Source: Monosiga brevicollis MX1
Taxonomy: Eukaryota > Opisthokonta > Choanoflagellata > Craspedida > Salpingoecidae
NCBI RefSeq assembly: GCF_000002865.3
Contig: NW_001865039.1
Coordinates: forward strand, 951,850-1,015,849
DNA length: 64,000 nucleotides
Direction of reading: 5' to 3'
A model generated the notes under the pieces. The model did no database searches. It saw only the letters and a list, made by a program, of their open reading frames with translations, and had not been told where the DNA came from. Within the stretch, counting starts at the first letter, position 1, and each line of letters begins with the position of its first letter. A program made the translations under genes and the position numbers. Positions 34,823 to 46,042 of the stretch are shown here, piece after piece.

Positions 34823-37541
34823 TCGCGCGGGCGAAGGTAGTTCGCTTGGGTGTAAAGGCAGCACAAGAGGAGCCGGGTTGGTGGGCGCCGTGGTGGCGGT
34901 GAAAGACCAAACGGAAAAAACGAAGAGTGTGCGGAGGAAAATGCCGACCGCCGAGAGAAGGAAAAGGAAGAGAAAGAAGAGAACTGGGTGGTGTCGACTT
35001 GAGGAGCAAAGAAAAAAATGCAGCCCACTCGCGGTGGGGACTGCCTTGAACTCTAGCTTGCTCGAACCAAGGTGGCAGCGGTGGTCGTGTAGAAAAAGGG
35101 GCAAAAGCCAAAAGGGTCAAGATGCAGCGAGAAGGGGGGGGGGGCAAGACGACTGTCGCGAGGGAGGGTGAATCGGAAGAAAATGACCGACTTTGCGGCG
35201 ACGTTTCGAGAGAAGCGTCGTCGTGAGCACAAGCATGGCAGCAGACAGAGAGAGCGAGAGAGAGAGAGAGAGAAAAGGGGGGTGGGTGGAAAACAAAAGA
35301 AAAAGAGAGAAAAGAGAAGAAAGCAAAAAGAATAAAAAAGGAAGACATGTATAACAGGGGGTAAGCGGATGGCGCATGGCGCAGGCCCTTGTGGTTGACG
35401 GAGGAAGGAAGACACACGAAGCGACAGCAGAAGCAACGCCCACATCCTTCTTGGACCCACACGCAAGCCCTTTTTTTGAATGCCTGCGACCCCAGATGCA
35501 CACCCCCGCAGTGTGGGTCAAGGGGACTCAAGTGGAACACGCTGCGAGCTCGTGATTTGATTCATCACCATGCCTCACATGTCAATGGGATACACATGGG
35601 ATAAGCATCTGTTTCCCCTTTTCAAACAAAAGCCCATGTGGCCGTGGTTCTGCACCACGTTTGATGGCACCAGGGACAAACAAAGGCCTTCGCGGCACCC
35701 CTTGATTGGAAATCCTTCAGGAATCACGCAGAGAATCTGATGTGGTGCGATACGCATCCCACAACGTCGTAACTTGTGATGGGAGTATCCAACTTTATCC
35801 TGATCAACGTGACATTCGGCGCCATGGTTTGGAGACAATGTGGTGCAGATCACGCAGTTGGGTAACGAAGTCGTTGGTTAAATTGCCTGTCATGAACATG
35901 CCAACGAACGTCAACCGTTGAGGCGTGTCAACCGCTTTCTTTGCCTTGGCCCCTCAAGCCATCAACGTCATGGAATGTCCTCAACGAGTGGCGTGACACT
36001 GAGATCCCTCAGCAATTCAGCCTTCTTCAGGAAGCTTGCCTTCCTCGTTACCATGGGTCACTGTGCAAGCCTTTTGCTTGCGCCCTTTCCTGTGATTCTT
36101 GAATAATCTTGCACCATACTTGTATTCCTGAATGTTCCTCGGGATGCCTGTTCTTTGGCCTGTCATTGCCGTGTCAGGATCCACTCAGAAAGTTCTGGTG
36201 ACTCTGAGGCGCTGCGTCACCCTTCAGTCTTGATTTGAAAGTCATCCTCCGAGGCCTGACAGGCCAGCGATGGCGTCGAGCACCCCTCACCCCTTGACCT
36301 TCGGAGGAGACAGGGATCCCTGGCTGTTCACGACTGCCACCTGTCATCTTTGACCCCTCCCCTGGGCGACCTGACAGCGCTTCTCTGACAACGTGCCTGC
36401 CGGCCGATTTAAACCCTTTCATAGCAAAGACTTTGAATTGTTCATCATCCTCACGTGCGTGTACACACAGTCGTTGCGATGCGATGGCGTGTAAGGAAGA
36501 TAGTGTCGGATCGAACAGGACGAGCACCAACAAGCACCGGCGGCATCTACTGCACAACTCTTGAAGGCATCCAATTAGCCCCTGGGCGACCACGCCCGTG
36601 GTGTGCAACGCGCGCAACTCAAGCAGCACGTCGCCACCTCGCACGGGCTCAACAGGTGATCTGTCTGTCGGGCGTGGCCAGATGCAACGACACACGCGGG
36701 GAACGGGGCTGCGCCACTAGCAGCATGCGGTCCACATGAGCGCGACAGGGGGCAATCAGCTTTGTCCACTCGCCTCACGAAGACTCGCGTACACAAAGGA
36801 CCCCAATACGACTTCGTTCGTTGCATTGAAAATTTACACCAGGCCCACTGCCTACATACCGGTGATACCATGACACGGCTCGCCACGAGCAAGGCGGTGG
36901 CTCCGACGGAGGCCGCTGCCGGCCACCTGACACCCCCCAATTTTCCAGAACTCACCACGATGTTGCCCAGATGGTGCAAGTCACTGTGTGCGTGTGAAAT
37001 CCAGCTATTCCCTGCCATTCGAAGTCCCGGGTCCAGTAGATGTAGGCGTAGATCCATCCACCTCCTTGTTGTACCCCGAGAAAGTTTTCTGGAGCTCCGC
37101 TATCGAGCGTTGTTCTCACGAGCACGGTCAGCCACCTAAAGACCTTGGAAGCATGCACACAGAGAGCACTGATCGTGTCGACACAAATCTTCGTGCCTTC
37201 GAGACAATGCATGCATGCATGTAAGATGTCAGCTGGTAGCGGTCTGGGCGCGTCTGATTCTCTTATTTCCAAGATTCGGTCATCAATTTTTAGACTTTGG
37301 CTCGTTCGTCCTGCCTGCCTGCTTGGCTTTGCTGAGACGGCATCGGCTTGAGATTTTGTCAGTCAGCTGCGCGTATCACTTGTCGCGTGGCACGTCCTTG
37401 CCTTCTTATTTCTGGGTGCCACCCACAAACGATGCCGGTGCTGCCTCGGCCGTGCAACTTGTGACCCAGGCAACCCAACTTCCTTCCCTCGCTCGAGGGC
37501 CCCGGGTGCAGCCCGCGTGGTAGCTCAGAGTGCCCGCAGTG
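34823..37541. other. Long stretch without a confident gene, about 2.7 kb
   Basis: The first 700 bp upstream of the Ser-rich gene contain purine-rich tracts with GA runs (35250-35345). Beyond 35575 are open frames on both strands of up to 173 codons without motifs. One weak candidate at 36575-37272 is listed separately. The rest should be treated as unannotated rather than empty. Confidence 0.4.
36575..37272 (-). CDS. Possible unrecognised gene or gene fragment
   Basis: A minus-strand frame starting at 37272 (MEIRESDAPRPLPADILHAC) continues through CVHASKVFRWLTVLVRTTLD and WIYAYIYWTRDFEWQGIAGF with ordinary amino-acid composition. It could continue after a splice into HLGNIVVSSGKLGG. The segment around PADILHACMHCLEG is vaguely F-box-like but too short to call. 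The codon pattern is acceptable and there is no homology I can name. It may be a diverged gene or a pseudogene. Confidence 0.22.
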
Positions 37542-40500
37542 ATGGCCAAGTACGCATCGATGCCAGAACCCGACCGCTTATTCCAGGTCAGACCAACCAA
37601 CCTCCTGACTTCGATTTCACCCTCACCGCACCCCGCTGTGTGTGGCCCGCCATGTGGCGCTGGGGCGTGCACAACGCACCGCTTTGACCGCTTGACCCTA
37701 GGTTGACATCCAATGCTATTCTGCTGGCCGTGGTATGCCTCTTGGTCGGAGGCTACCTGGGTGTCACCATCTCCACCCACTTTGCCTGTCACACCCATCG
37801 CGCGACACCTCAGGTACAGTCAGGGCGCCAGCACCCATCTCAACCCAAACGAGGCGCCCTGCTCCTGCTCCGCGCCCTCTCATAAACCTTTGGGGCCCAG
37901 CATCTTCGCTCAGCTGTTCGCGAAGCACAACCTGCCCGTGCCGATCCCGCCCCTGGCCTCGAAGATCGCGGCATAAATCAGGACGTCATTGCTGATGTGT
38001 GTGACAAGTACCCAGTTATCATCCTTGATCAGACCGCCCCGTCTTGATGGCGCGATACTAACCCTAACTGCCACCATCACCCCATTCCCAGGCCGTTGGG
38101 GCACTACTCCATTTGGAGCAGCAACGCATGGCACGTGGGGACCACGACGATGACGACCCTGCCGTAAGCCCCCCTCCCCACGCCGGGTGCCTCGCGGCTG
38201 GCTTTTTGTCTGCACTCGATCCATCTACATGCTATCATGACACTGACAGTTGATCTCTGATCATCCCAATCGGCAGATACAAGCCATTGCGGATGAGTTG
38301 ATGCAAGAGGGCTACAAGGCAAATCCTCCCACAGCTCGTCAACCCTCTGCTCACCTCCCGCAGGCACAAGCCTCCCATCATCAGCATCCGCAACATGGTC
38401 AGGCCTGCTCGTGTTAGGCTCCGCCATAACCGCGACGTTCTGCCCGCTTCCGCTCGTCGCCTCACCTCAGCCTCCCTTGCGGAATGATGTAGTCGACCCC
38501 ATTGTACACGTCATCAAGCGAGAAAGCAGCAACAACAACCGGGCTCAAGCCGTATCCAATGTACGAAATAACACGAATGATCATCAATCGACGGTCTCGT
38601 CCGTGATGCCTTGACTTCTCTAGCCCTCTGCCTCATCACCGGGACTGCCTGGCTTTTTTTTTTTTTCGGTCGCTCGACCATCTCTGCAGGCGCTGGACCA
38701 GCTCAATCTCCACGATATGCTTGAAGCTCCTGTGGAACATGCCAGTTCGTCCCTCAACCAGTTTCAAGCCGGCATCTGCGTGATGGTGGTGGTCTGGCTC
38801 GCTCTTTGAGCTACCTAACCACATATGTGTCTGATCGCCGCTCTGATTCCCCTCATCATCAGATGGACAAGCCGTGCACGATGCAGCGATTCGACATCCA
38901 CCTGCCACCCAGCCTAAAGACATCCCCGATTATCTCCTCAACACAATGAAGGACGAGCCGCCCTATGGCACCCCGCCCGATGAGGTTTGCCTCTGGTCCT
39001 CAGCACGTGTGATAGCTTGGCCAGTAAGGATCACAGCATCTGTTGCTCACAACTTGGCCTCCCCACGTCCGCCCGTTCATCCCACAGACTGCCAAAAAGG
39101 ACCCAAGCATCTATTGTTTTGTTCTCACTACTCCTAAACGCCACGACCCCAAGGCCATCGCTGTCAACAACAGGTAGTAGTAGAGTCTGTATGTCTCTCC
39201 ACCAATGCAGTGCGTCAGCAAAGCACCGCGCCACCTCATCAGCCACCCCCGCTTTTGGCCACAGCTGGGGTCTACGCATGGACCGGCTCGACTTTATGAC
39301 TTCAGAGCCATACCCGGGCCTGAACACGGTTCTACTGCGTCTTCGCAATGAGAGCCGTAAAACCCTCTGGCCCAAAATCAAGTTGGTAATCAGTTTCCAA
39401 TGTTTGAGCAAGCATGGCGCACTTTCAGTCACAGAATAGCAAACCCACCAAGCCCAACGCAGCTGAAAGCAATGCCCTAGGCATGATATGATTGAGAGCT
39501 CTCATTGGTCGATCCGGCCACATGACACGTAGGTTGGCTTGGCTTCACACGTATCAACATCACCTCGACGATCACGACTGGTTCATGAAGGCCGATGACG
39601 ATACCTTTGTCGTGGTCGACAACCTGCGCCAGTTTCTCGCCCAATACGATCCCAATAAACCTCACTTCTTTGGTGCGTTTGAGTTTGAAAGCATTGCTTC
39701 ACCTTTGTCATGCCCCCCCCCCCCCCCNNNNNNNNNNNNNNNNNNNNNNNNNNNNNNNNNNNNNNNNNNNNNNNNNNGAAAACCTGGGCCAGTTTTTTGC
39801 CCAATAGGATCCCAAAAAACCCCCCTTTTTTGGGGGGTTTGAGTTTAAAAACATTGTTTCCCCTTTTTTAGGGCCCCCCCCCCCCCCCCCCCCCGCTTTC
39901 TCTTCCTGTTCTGCTGCGCCAAATCCCAGTGACCATGGCAACTGGGTATGTGCATAGGCCACCGGTTTCTGCTTCACCGGGGCCAGGGTCCTCAGGCTGA
40001 GCTGTCGTACTACTCGGGCGGAGCTGGCTATGTACTGAGTCGAGCTGCGCTGAAGCTGCTGGGCGACAACGCTGCAAAGGCACTCACAAACAACGGGTTG
40101 GCAGAAGATGTCGAAATGGCGCGCAGCATGCTCAAGGTCGGCGTAACCTGCGAGGACTCGCGGGACGCCGAAGGCCACGAGCGCTTCTTACCCATGAACA
40201 TTGACAATATGCGTACGTCAATGCCTGTTTCCATCACCATTCCGTGTCGTCATCGCGGCCCTTGTTGTCGCCTTTTCGGCACTGAACTGTCATGCTCGCT
40301 CGCTTGCTTGCACCGCCTTTGCAGGTTACCGTTACAAATTTGCCACCAAACCCAAGTTTTGGTATTGGCGCTACGTCTACTTCCCGCCCAAGGATGGACT
40401 GGTCAGTGCTCTGTGCCGCCGCACCGCGGCCAGCATTCTTCTTTTAGTCTGCCGGACAGCAATCTCCTCTGACACTGGCATCCGTTTGCGTAGCAATGCT

Positions 40501-40616
40501 GCTCCACGCGCTGGATCTCAACACACTACATTTTTAGCCAAGACATGTACCGTCTCGAGCAAGCCTACAAAGATGGGCGTGAGGCCTGTGGGAACCACCC
40601 ACTCGAATCAAGCTAA
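37542..40616 (+). CDS. Core 1 beta-1,3-galactosyltransferase-like (C1GALT1 family)
   Basis: Type II Golgi glycosyltransferase (GT31), which in animals adds galactose to O-GalNAc. Exon 1 is only eight bases (ATGGCCAA, 37542-37549); joined to 37702 it gives MAKLTSNAILLAVVCLLVGG, a short cytoplasmic tail and a membrane anchor. Small stem exons follow (38100-38960), then DPSIYCFVLTTPKRHDPKAI (about 39103), YPGLNTVLLRLRNESRKTLW (about 39310), WFMKADDDTFVVVDNLRQFL with the DxD metal site (39580-39640), YYSGGAGYVLSRAALKLL (about 40010), VTCEDSRDAEGHERFLPMN (about 40147), KFWYWRYVYFPPKDGL (about 40355), and the last exon QCCSTRWISTHYIFSQDMYR to TAA at 40614-40616. Domain order and the CCS motif match C1GALT1. 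The intron after HFFG contains the N gap. Confidence 0.87.
39728..39777. other. Assembly gap (50 N) flanked by poly-C and a degraded duplicate
   Basis: Fifty N preceded by a C-run (39714-39727). The sequence after the gap, 39778-39895, is a corrupted copy of 39628-39727, again ending in a C-run. It lies wholly inside the intron between HFFG and HRFLLHRGQ, so the protein is not affected. Confidence 0.95.
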
Positions 40617-40750
40617 AAAATAATATCTTAGCCCTCCTTTTGATCGCCTCATGAGTGCTGCCCGCTGCCTCGACCAAAGCCACACCACCACCATCTTAAT
40701 CGAACCAGCAACGATGCAGTAACGATCAAAGCGCTTCCTACACACACACA

Positions 40751-40784
<34 letters not shown>

Positions 40785-41102
40785 GTCTGTCTCTCTTCAA
40801 CCGCGTTTCGTAATGCGTCAATTACTGTTTGTTGTTTGTTGTTGTTGTTAGTTGTTGTTGTTGGTTGTTGTTATTGTTGTTTCATTCATCCTCCTTCCTT
40901 CGGCTTTGAGAGGTCGGTCAGTGGCTGTGGGGGGCATCGTGCAAGGCAGGGGGTTGGTACACGGCAGCTACTAGGGTTGATTGATCGGCACGCCAGAGAG
41001 GTCACCTGCCGATGGATTTTTCATGACAACGACCTGTAGGCACCGGTGTGAAGGCCGTGCAGCACCCAATCGCTTACTGCCATCACCATCGTCACCATCG
41101 TG
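40617..41102. repeat. Intergenic region with CA, CT and GTT microsatellites
   Basis: Between the galactosyltransferase stop and the dehydrogenase start (same strand). A CA run (40739-40752) runs directly into a CT run (40753-40781), and a GTT-rich stretch (40828-40880) follows. The downstream gene's promoter must lie here. Confidence 0.7.
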
Positions 41103-42950
41103 ATGGCCGAGATCAAGGGCAAAGTTACCATCGTGGGCTCCGGCATTGTTGGCCGCTGCTGGGCCTCGGTGTGTTGACCGGCTTCTCGGGGGTGCCACCG
41201 ATCTTTGTTGCACCGGCCTGTGACCCATCTTTGAAAGTTGTCAGCTTCCTAACTGCTTGCTTGCATCCCGGGTGTTGACAGCTCTTCGCACGAGCCAACT
41301 ACAACGTCTGCATCTTTGACATCAACCCGGATCAGCTGGCTCAGGCCCAGACGGCCGTGCAGACCATGCTGCAAAAGCTCGCCACTGAAGGCTTGCTCAA
41401 CGATCAGGAGCCTGCCGTCGTGTATGCCCGTATTAGCGTGGCCACTGACCTGGCCACTGCCTGCAGCGACGCCATCTACATTCAGGAGTGCGTCCCCGAA
41501 TCTCTCCCACTGAAGCAAAAGGTGTTTGGCCAGGTAAGCTTCACGGTGAATCCCAAATGCGACTGAGAGACGCAACAGGGCGAGAATTGAGTGTAGCTGG
41601 CGTCCCACACTCCCCTCATCCAGGCCAACCCTCTGATGTTGCCGTATCCCTCAGCTGTGCGAGGTCGTCAGTGACAGCACCATCCTGGCCTCCTCCACCT
41701 CCTGCCTCCCCCCCTCCCAAATCTCCGAGAGGTACGCTACGCTGACTTGCAACACCAAGACTTGCCCATTCCATGTCACACCTGTCTCATCGGTCCCATG
41801 GCTCACTTAGTCTATCTCGCCGCGAGCAAGTAATTGTGGCCCACCCCGTTAATCCCCCACACTACATTCCCGTCGTTGAGGTGCGTATGAAAGGGTGGCA
41901 CGCAGATTGAGCGAGTGTGTCGTGACCCTTGATGTCACTGACTAGGTTGTTCAAGCGCCTTGGACCCGCCAAGACGTGATTGAGGGCACCCGCAAGATTT
42001 TGCTGGACCTCGGCCAGGTACAGTCAAGAATGACAGTCCCAGGCCCAGCTTTGCAGCTACTTTTGCGTGACTATGCAGCGCGCACTGCGCACCAATGAAG
42101 TCTCGCTTCATCACCAACACGTGTGGCGGTCGACACGATCCCACCATGCTGTCGCATAGGCCCCAGTTTTGCTCAAAAAAGAGGTCAACGGCTTCATCAT
42201 CAACCGTCTTCAATATGCCCTCTTGATGGAAGCTTGGCGTCTCGTTGAGGTCCGTGTTCTTGTCCATACATAGCACAGCTCCTGTGCACGCCATTCTGAT
42301 GCAAGCCTTTACTGAAATTTTTTGCCGCGCACCAGGATGGCGTCGCAAGTCCCGAGGATGTGGACACTGCCGTGTCACAGGGTCTTGGATTGCGTTGGTC
42401 TTTCATGGGTCCATTCCAGACCATTGACCTCAACGCCCCTGAAGGTGTCCTCGACTATTGCAACCGCTATGGAGATGGTATGTATGAATCCGAGGCCGAA
42501 ACATTGCCATTGTTGCACTTGCTACACAGCTCACCAGTCCCACACGCAATCGCGCGCTGTTTGTGCTTTTTCATATTTGCAGCCATCACAGCAACTTGCG
42601 AAGAGATGGGCGCCCCGCGGCCCATGAAAGGCTCGGCCACGGCGCAAGCCATCCATGAGGCAATGCGGGCTGAGGTGCCTGGCGATGATCTGGCGGTGGG
42701 TGTTGACTGTGTTTCAATTGACGTTTCAATCGACCATCCCCTCCCGTGTTTCCTTCAGGCAAACTAACCCGCTGGCTTTGGGTTCGTGCACTGCCCGCTT
42801 TGTCCTGTCCTGCCAGAGCGGTAAGCGCACGGCATGGCGCAACAAACGGCTCGCAGCCTTGGCTGTACACAAGCGCATGATGGCAGAGGTTAGTGTGTGT
42901 ACGCTGCTTAACATGCCGTATTTACTTAGCACCCAGCCAACACCCCATGA
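41103..42950 (+). CDS. CRYL1: Lambda-crystallin/L-gulonate 3-dehydrogenase-like (3-hydroxyacyl-CoA dehydrogenase fold)
   Basis: NAD-dependent dehydrogenase; CRYL1 oxidises L-gulonate in the uronate cycle. The start [20 protein letters not shown] (41103) carries the GxGxxG nucleotide site. Then come [20 protein letters not shown] with the Asp that binds NAD ribose, [37 protein letters not shown], the active-site segment [18 protein letters not shown] with catalytic His and downstream Glu, and [20 protein letters not shown]. The C-terminal domain follows ([20 protein letters not shown]). About nine short introns separate these. The final tiny exon encodes HPANTP before TGA at 42948-42950, after [20 protein letters not shown], which matches the basic C-terminal helix of CRYL1. 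Other hydroxyacyl-CoA dehydrogenases are less likely, because [16 protein letters not shown] is CRYL1-like. Confidence 0.88.
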
Positions 42951-43265
42951 CCAGCGCCCACTCAAACTCACACTGGCTGCTCGGACCAACGTATGCCCAA
43001 TAGATGGAAGCGAAGGAAGCTTAATCACGCTGCCTGTTTTTGCAAACCAATGGTCTGGTGATGTGTGCGGTTGAATTTCATGAAACAATCTTCATCAACA
43101 CTGCATCAACCGCATCAACTGCATCAACATCACCAACAACAACACTTGAGCGCGCTCAGCGCGACAAAAGACTCTGGCAGAAAGCGGGGGGCGCATCCAA
43201 GCAAGCCCCAAGTACAAAGAATTGCATCGCGGCGGGTACTTGTCCACTTGCATAGACACAAAGAT
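42951..43265. other. Short convergent intergenic region
   Basis: About 315 bp containing an ATCAAC-type short repeat (about 43095-43145). It holds the 3' UTRs of the two flanking genes; no gene seen. Confidence 0.5.
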
Positions 43266-45391
43266 TTAGGATGTCATGACGGTTGACAAGACATTGGTGG
43301 TTGTAGACGTGCGCACATATTGAAAGTCGACATGGCGCGATTTCTGCTCCTCCTTCTCCCACGAAGCTTTGACGTAGGGCCGTAAATCATAATGATACTC
43401 CACTGCAAAAAGAGCAAGCCACACATCAAGCAGATGACTTGTCCGCGCGATCTACTCTCCAACACGGACATACCGCGCTTGCGCTTGTCCCTGCCCCTGC
43501 CCCTGCCCCTGCCCCAAGCAAGGACTCCTACCTTCAACTTTGGCCCCAGCTGCATTGCGACGAATGCGCTTGGCAAAGGTGGGAAATCCTTCAATGCCCA
43601 ATTTAATCTTCTTCAAGCCCTTTTCCTTGAGGATGCGCTTGGCAATGGTGCGATTCTCATAATGATACAGGAAGCGGAGCAGGCTGCTGTTGTGAACCAC
43701 TAAAAGAGGAGACGGGCGCCGCAATGACTGAGGATGCGCACATGCAAAAAAGGCAATGGGTTGGGAAACTGCTCAGAGCGGTGGCTGACGTCGAACCTTT
43801 GGCATACTGCTCGCCGAGCTGTGGGGGTAGGTCATCATCCCACTCGACCGTGTCTGAATCTGCGAGGATGACGACATGACATTGGCGCTCGCCCAAGTCG
43901 GCGCAGCGTGCCATGGCTGGCATCAAGGCCAGCCGAAGAAACATCTCAAACTGTTTGCGGGCTCCTTCATTGGAAAGCTCGTGCAAAAACTTGGCCACGT
44001 CCTCGCAATGAACGCTGGCTTCGCTGAAAGGGATGCAAAAAAAGTCGCATGCTGCGTGCAGTTCGGAGACAGACACGGTGGGCGGGCATTGGATGCGGCC
44101 GTGACGATAAAAGTCCAGGATGGCAGCAAAGGCCTCGGACGAGACGTTGTGATCAATCACATAATCACCATCTTCATTGGGCTGAACCGTCTCATTTCGA
44201 GCGCAGCTCGTGGCAAACATGCGTCCCAGCATGGTGTCTGGGTAGCGATCAAACAAGCTACGCAAATGTCACCCGTCGCATCGGCGTACCGGCAATGAGC
44301 GTGTGCACGAGTCGGAAGCAGAGCCAAAGGTAGCAAATGACATACGTTGAAGCCACAATGAAGCGGCGGCCGTTGACCACGAGTGAGAGTTCGCCTGAAG
44401 CTCGGGGCTTGGGCTCGGCACGCTCAACGCTGCGCACTCTAGCTCGCAGGGCCAAAATGAGAAACGAGACCATGAGAAACGGCCTTCCAAAAAAAAAAAA
44501 GCTTTGACATCAACATCAACCTCAACCTTGTCCCAGGACGAGAACGGGCTTCATGACAAAGACGTGGCGACAGGGTGCGGAGCAGGTACATACTTGAAGG
44601 TTGCAAAATCGTCGTCGTACTCGGCATCGCTCGTCAGGGGGGTTTTGTTCAAGCTCATGCGGCTGCGCAGCGGCGGGGATGTGGGGCTGACACTCAATTC
44701 CCGTGACGCAGCGGGTGTCCCCGACAGTGCAGATGCCGATGGTGTTGCAACACCATCGGCACCAAACAAAGGTTCACCGGGATTGGGATGTGCGGTCTGA
44801 GCGGCCGCGCTGGACAGATCCGGTGTTGCCAGCGGCAGCGGCGGAGGAGTAGCTGCCGTAGATGCTTGATCAGGGGCGAAAGGACGATCGCTTTCGGCGC
44901 TAAAGGAGTTGCTTCCGCTATGAAGGAGCCGCTTGCGAGTCGATGGCGGTGGGCTTGCGGTGCGTGCAAAGGGAGTAAGAGCCACATCGGATTCGACCCC
45001 GTCTGCCAGCCGCGTTGAGGGTGGCACCACCTAGTCCACGAGAGGCAAGCCGATGTTGAGTCATGTGCATACAGTGTGTCGAATAAGTGCCAGGCTGAGA
45101 GGACATGCGCGCCTCAAGGGCCCACCAAGGTAGTACAAGAGCAAGCGACATGCAGCAGGAAGAGGAGGAGGAGCAAACTCGTACAGTCTCGGCGCTGCGT
45201 GCTGGGTCGGGTGAGCTGGGAGGTGTGGGTGTACTCGCTGCATTGGCGAAGCGATCTATGCGCGTCTCAAATCCATCTTGCAGCGATTGCAAAACCGAGC
45301 CGTGGTCGATCGAATTGTTCTCATCCTCCTCGGTGCTGGAACTGGAAGGGGCCTCCTGGGGTGACCGCCATGAGCGGCGTCGACCAGCCAT
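43266..45391 (-). CDS. BTBD10/KCTD20 family BTB-domain protein
   Basis: BTBD10 and KCTD20 bind and regulate Akt phosphorylation state in animals. The start MAGRRRSWRSPQEAPSSSST (45389-45391) opens a Ser/Pro-rich N-terminal half (44580-45391). The BTB domain begins ASGELSLVVNGRRFIVASTY (about 44345-44405), then PDTMLGRMFATSCARNETVQ, DHNVSSEAFAAILDFYRHGR, HELSNEGARKQFEMFLRLAL, ERQCHVVILADSDTVEWDDD, then LKEKGLKKIKLGIEGFPTFA and WEKEEQKSRHVDFQYVRTS. The stop is at 43266-43268. The strings HELSNEGARKQFE, GLKKIKLGIEGFPT and EKEEQKSRHVDFQ are near-diagnostic for this family. An intron contains a CCCTGC short repeat (43494-43517). Confidence 0.9.
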
Positions 45392-46042
45392 GACGGCCAA
45401 CAACCGCGCAATGCGCGCTCTGGTGCAAAATAACCCGTCAACCACCGACGCCCAAACCAAGCTGTACAAACAACGACACTTGCTTCACCCGTCCAAGCTG
45501 ATCCACACCCGCCGCCGTCTCCACACGCACGAATCCCTCGCCGATCTACACTGCCCGTGCAAGGCGTCGGTCTGCCGTAACCCGCCGCGCTTCCTCTAAA
45601 GAAAGATTGAAGAAGAGAGAGGAGAGAGGAGAGAGAGAGAGAAAAATGAATTGGTTTTTGGTTTAGAGAGAGAGAGAAAGAATTGGTCGGAAAGAAAGAC
45701 ACGAAGGAAAAGCACAACTACCACATGTAGAGAGAGAGAGAGAGAGAGAGAGAGACTGGTGAAGCGACAACTTTGAGCGGGTTTGGTTGTTCTTGCCAAG
45801 TTGGATGCATTTTGCTGTGCTGTGTGGCTCCTCTACTGGTGGTCGCCGTCGGCGTCGTGCTCGTTGTTGTGACGCTGGGGTGGAATGAGAGCGGTTTGGG
45901 GTGACGGGTTGCATTGTGGTGGAGGATTGTGAGCCACAAGGGTCGCGGTGAGTAAACTCGGCGTGGCTGTAGCGAGGCGCTCGCTGCCTGATTCTCTGGT
46001 TCGAGTTGGGGGCGGCCCCCTAGAGTAGAGCCCGGCGGAACC
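45392..46042. promoter_or_regulatory. Bidirectional promoter region with GA tracts
   Basis: Head-to-head start codons of the BTB gene and the BAR gene lie 650 bp apart. GA-rich tracts occupy about 45598-45690 and 45728-45757 (AG repeats), the equivalent of the CT tract in the neighbouring CD2BP2/importin promoter. Small frames in the tract translate as Ser-Leu repeats and are not genes. Confidence 0.6.

Noticed and set aside
34494-35171. 225-codon plus-strand frame opposite the Ser-rich gene
   Set aside because: It is Arg/Lys/Glu-rich translation of the complementary strand and purine tracts, without motifs. The minus strand has a longer frame with a better start and composition.
39778-39895. 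Apparent second, stop-containing copy of the DDD-exon (pseudo-exon duplication)
   Set aside because: Differences are homopolymer and low-quality trace errors next to a poly-C run and N gap, so it is better explained as assembly error than as biology.
43494-43517. CCCTGC short repeat considered as a CRISPR-like or regulatory array
   Set aside because: Only four units without spacers, lying inside an intron of the BTB gene; it is a simple microsatellite.
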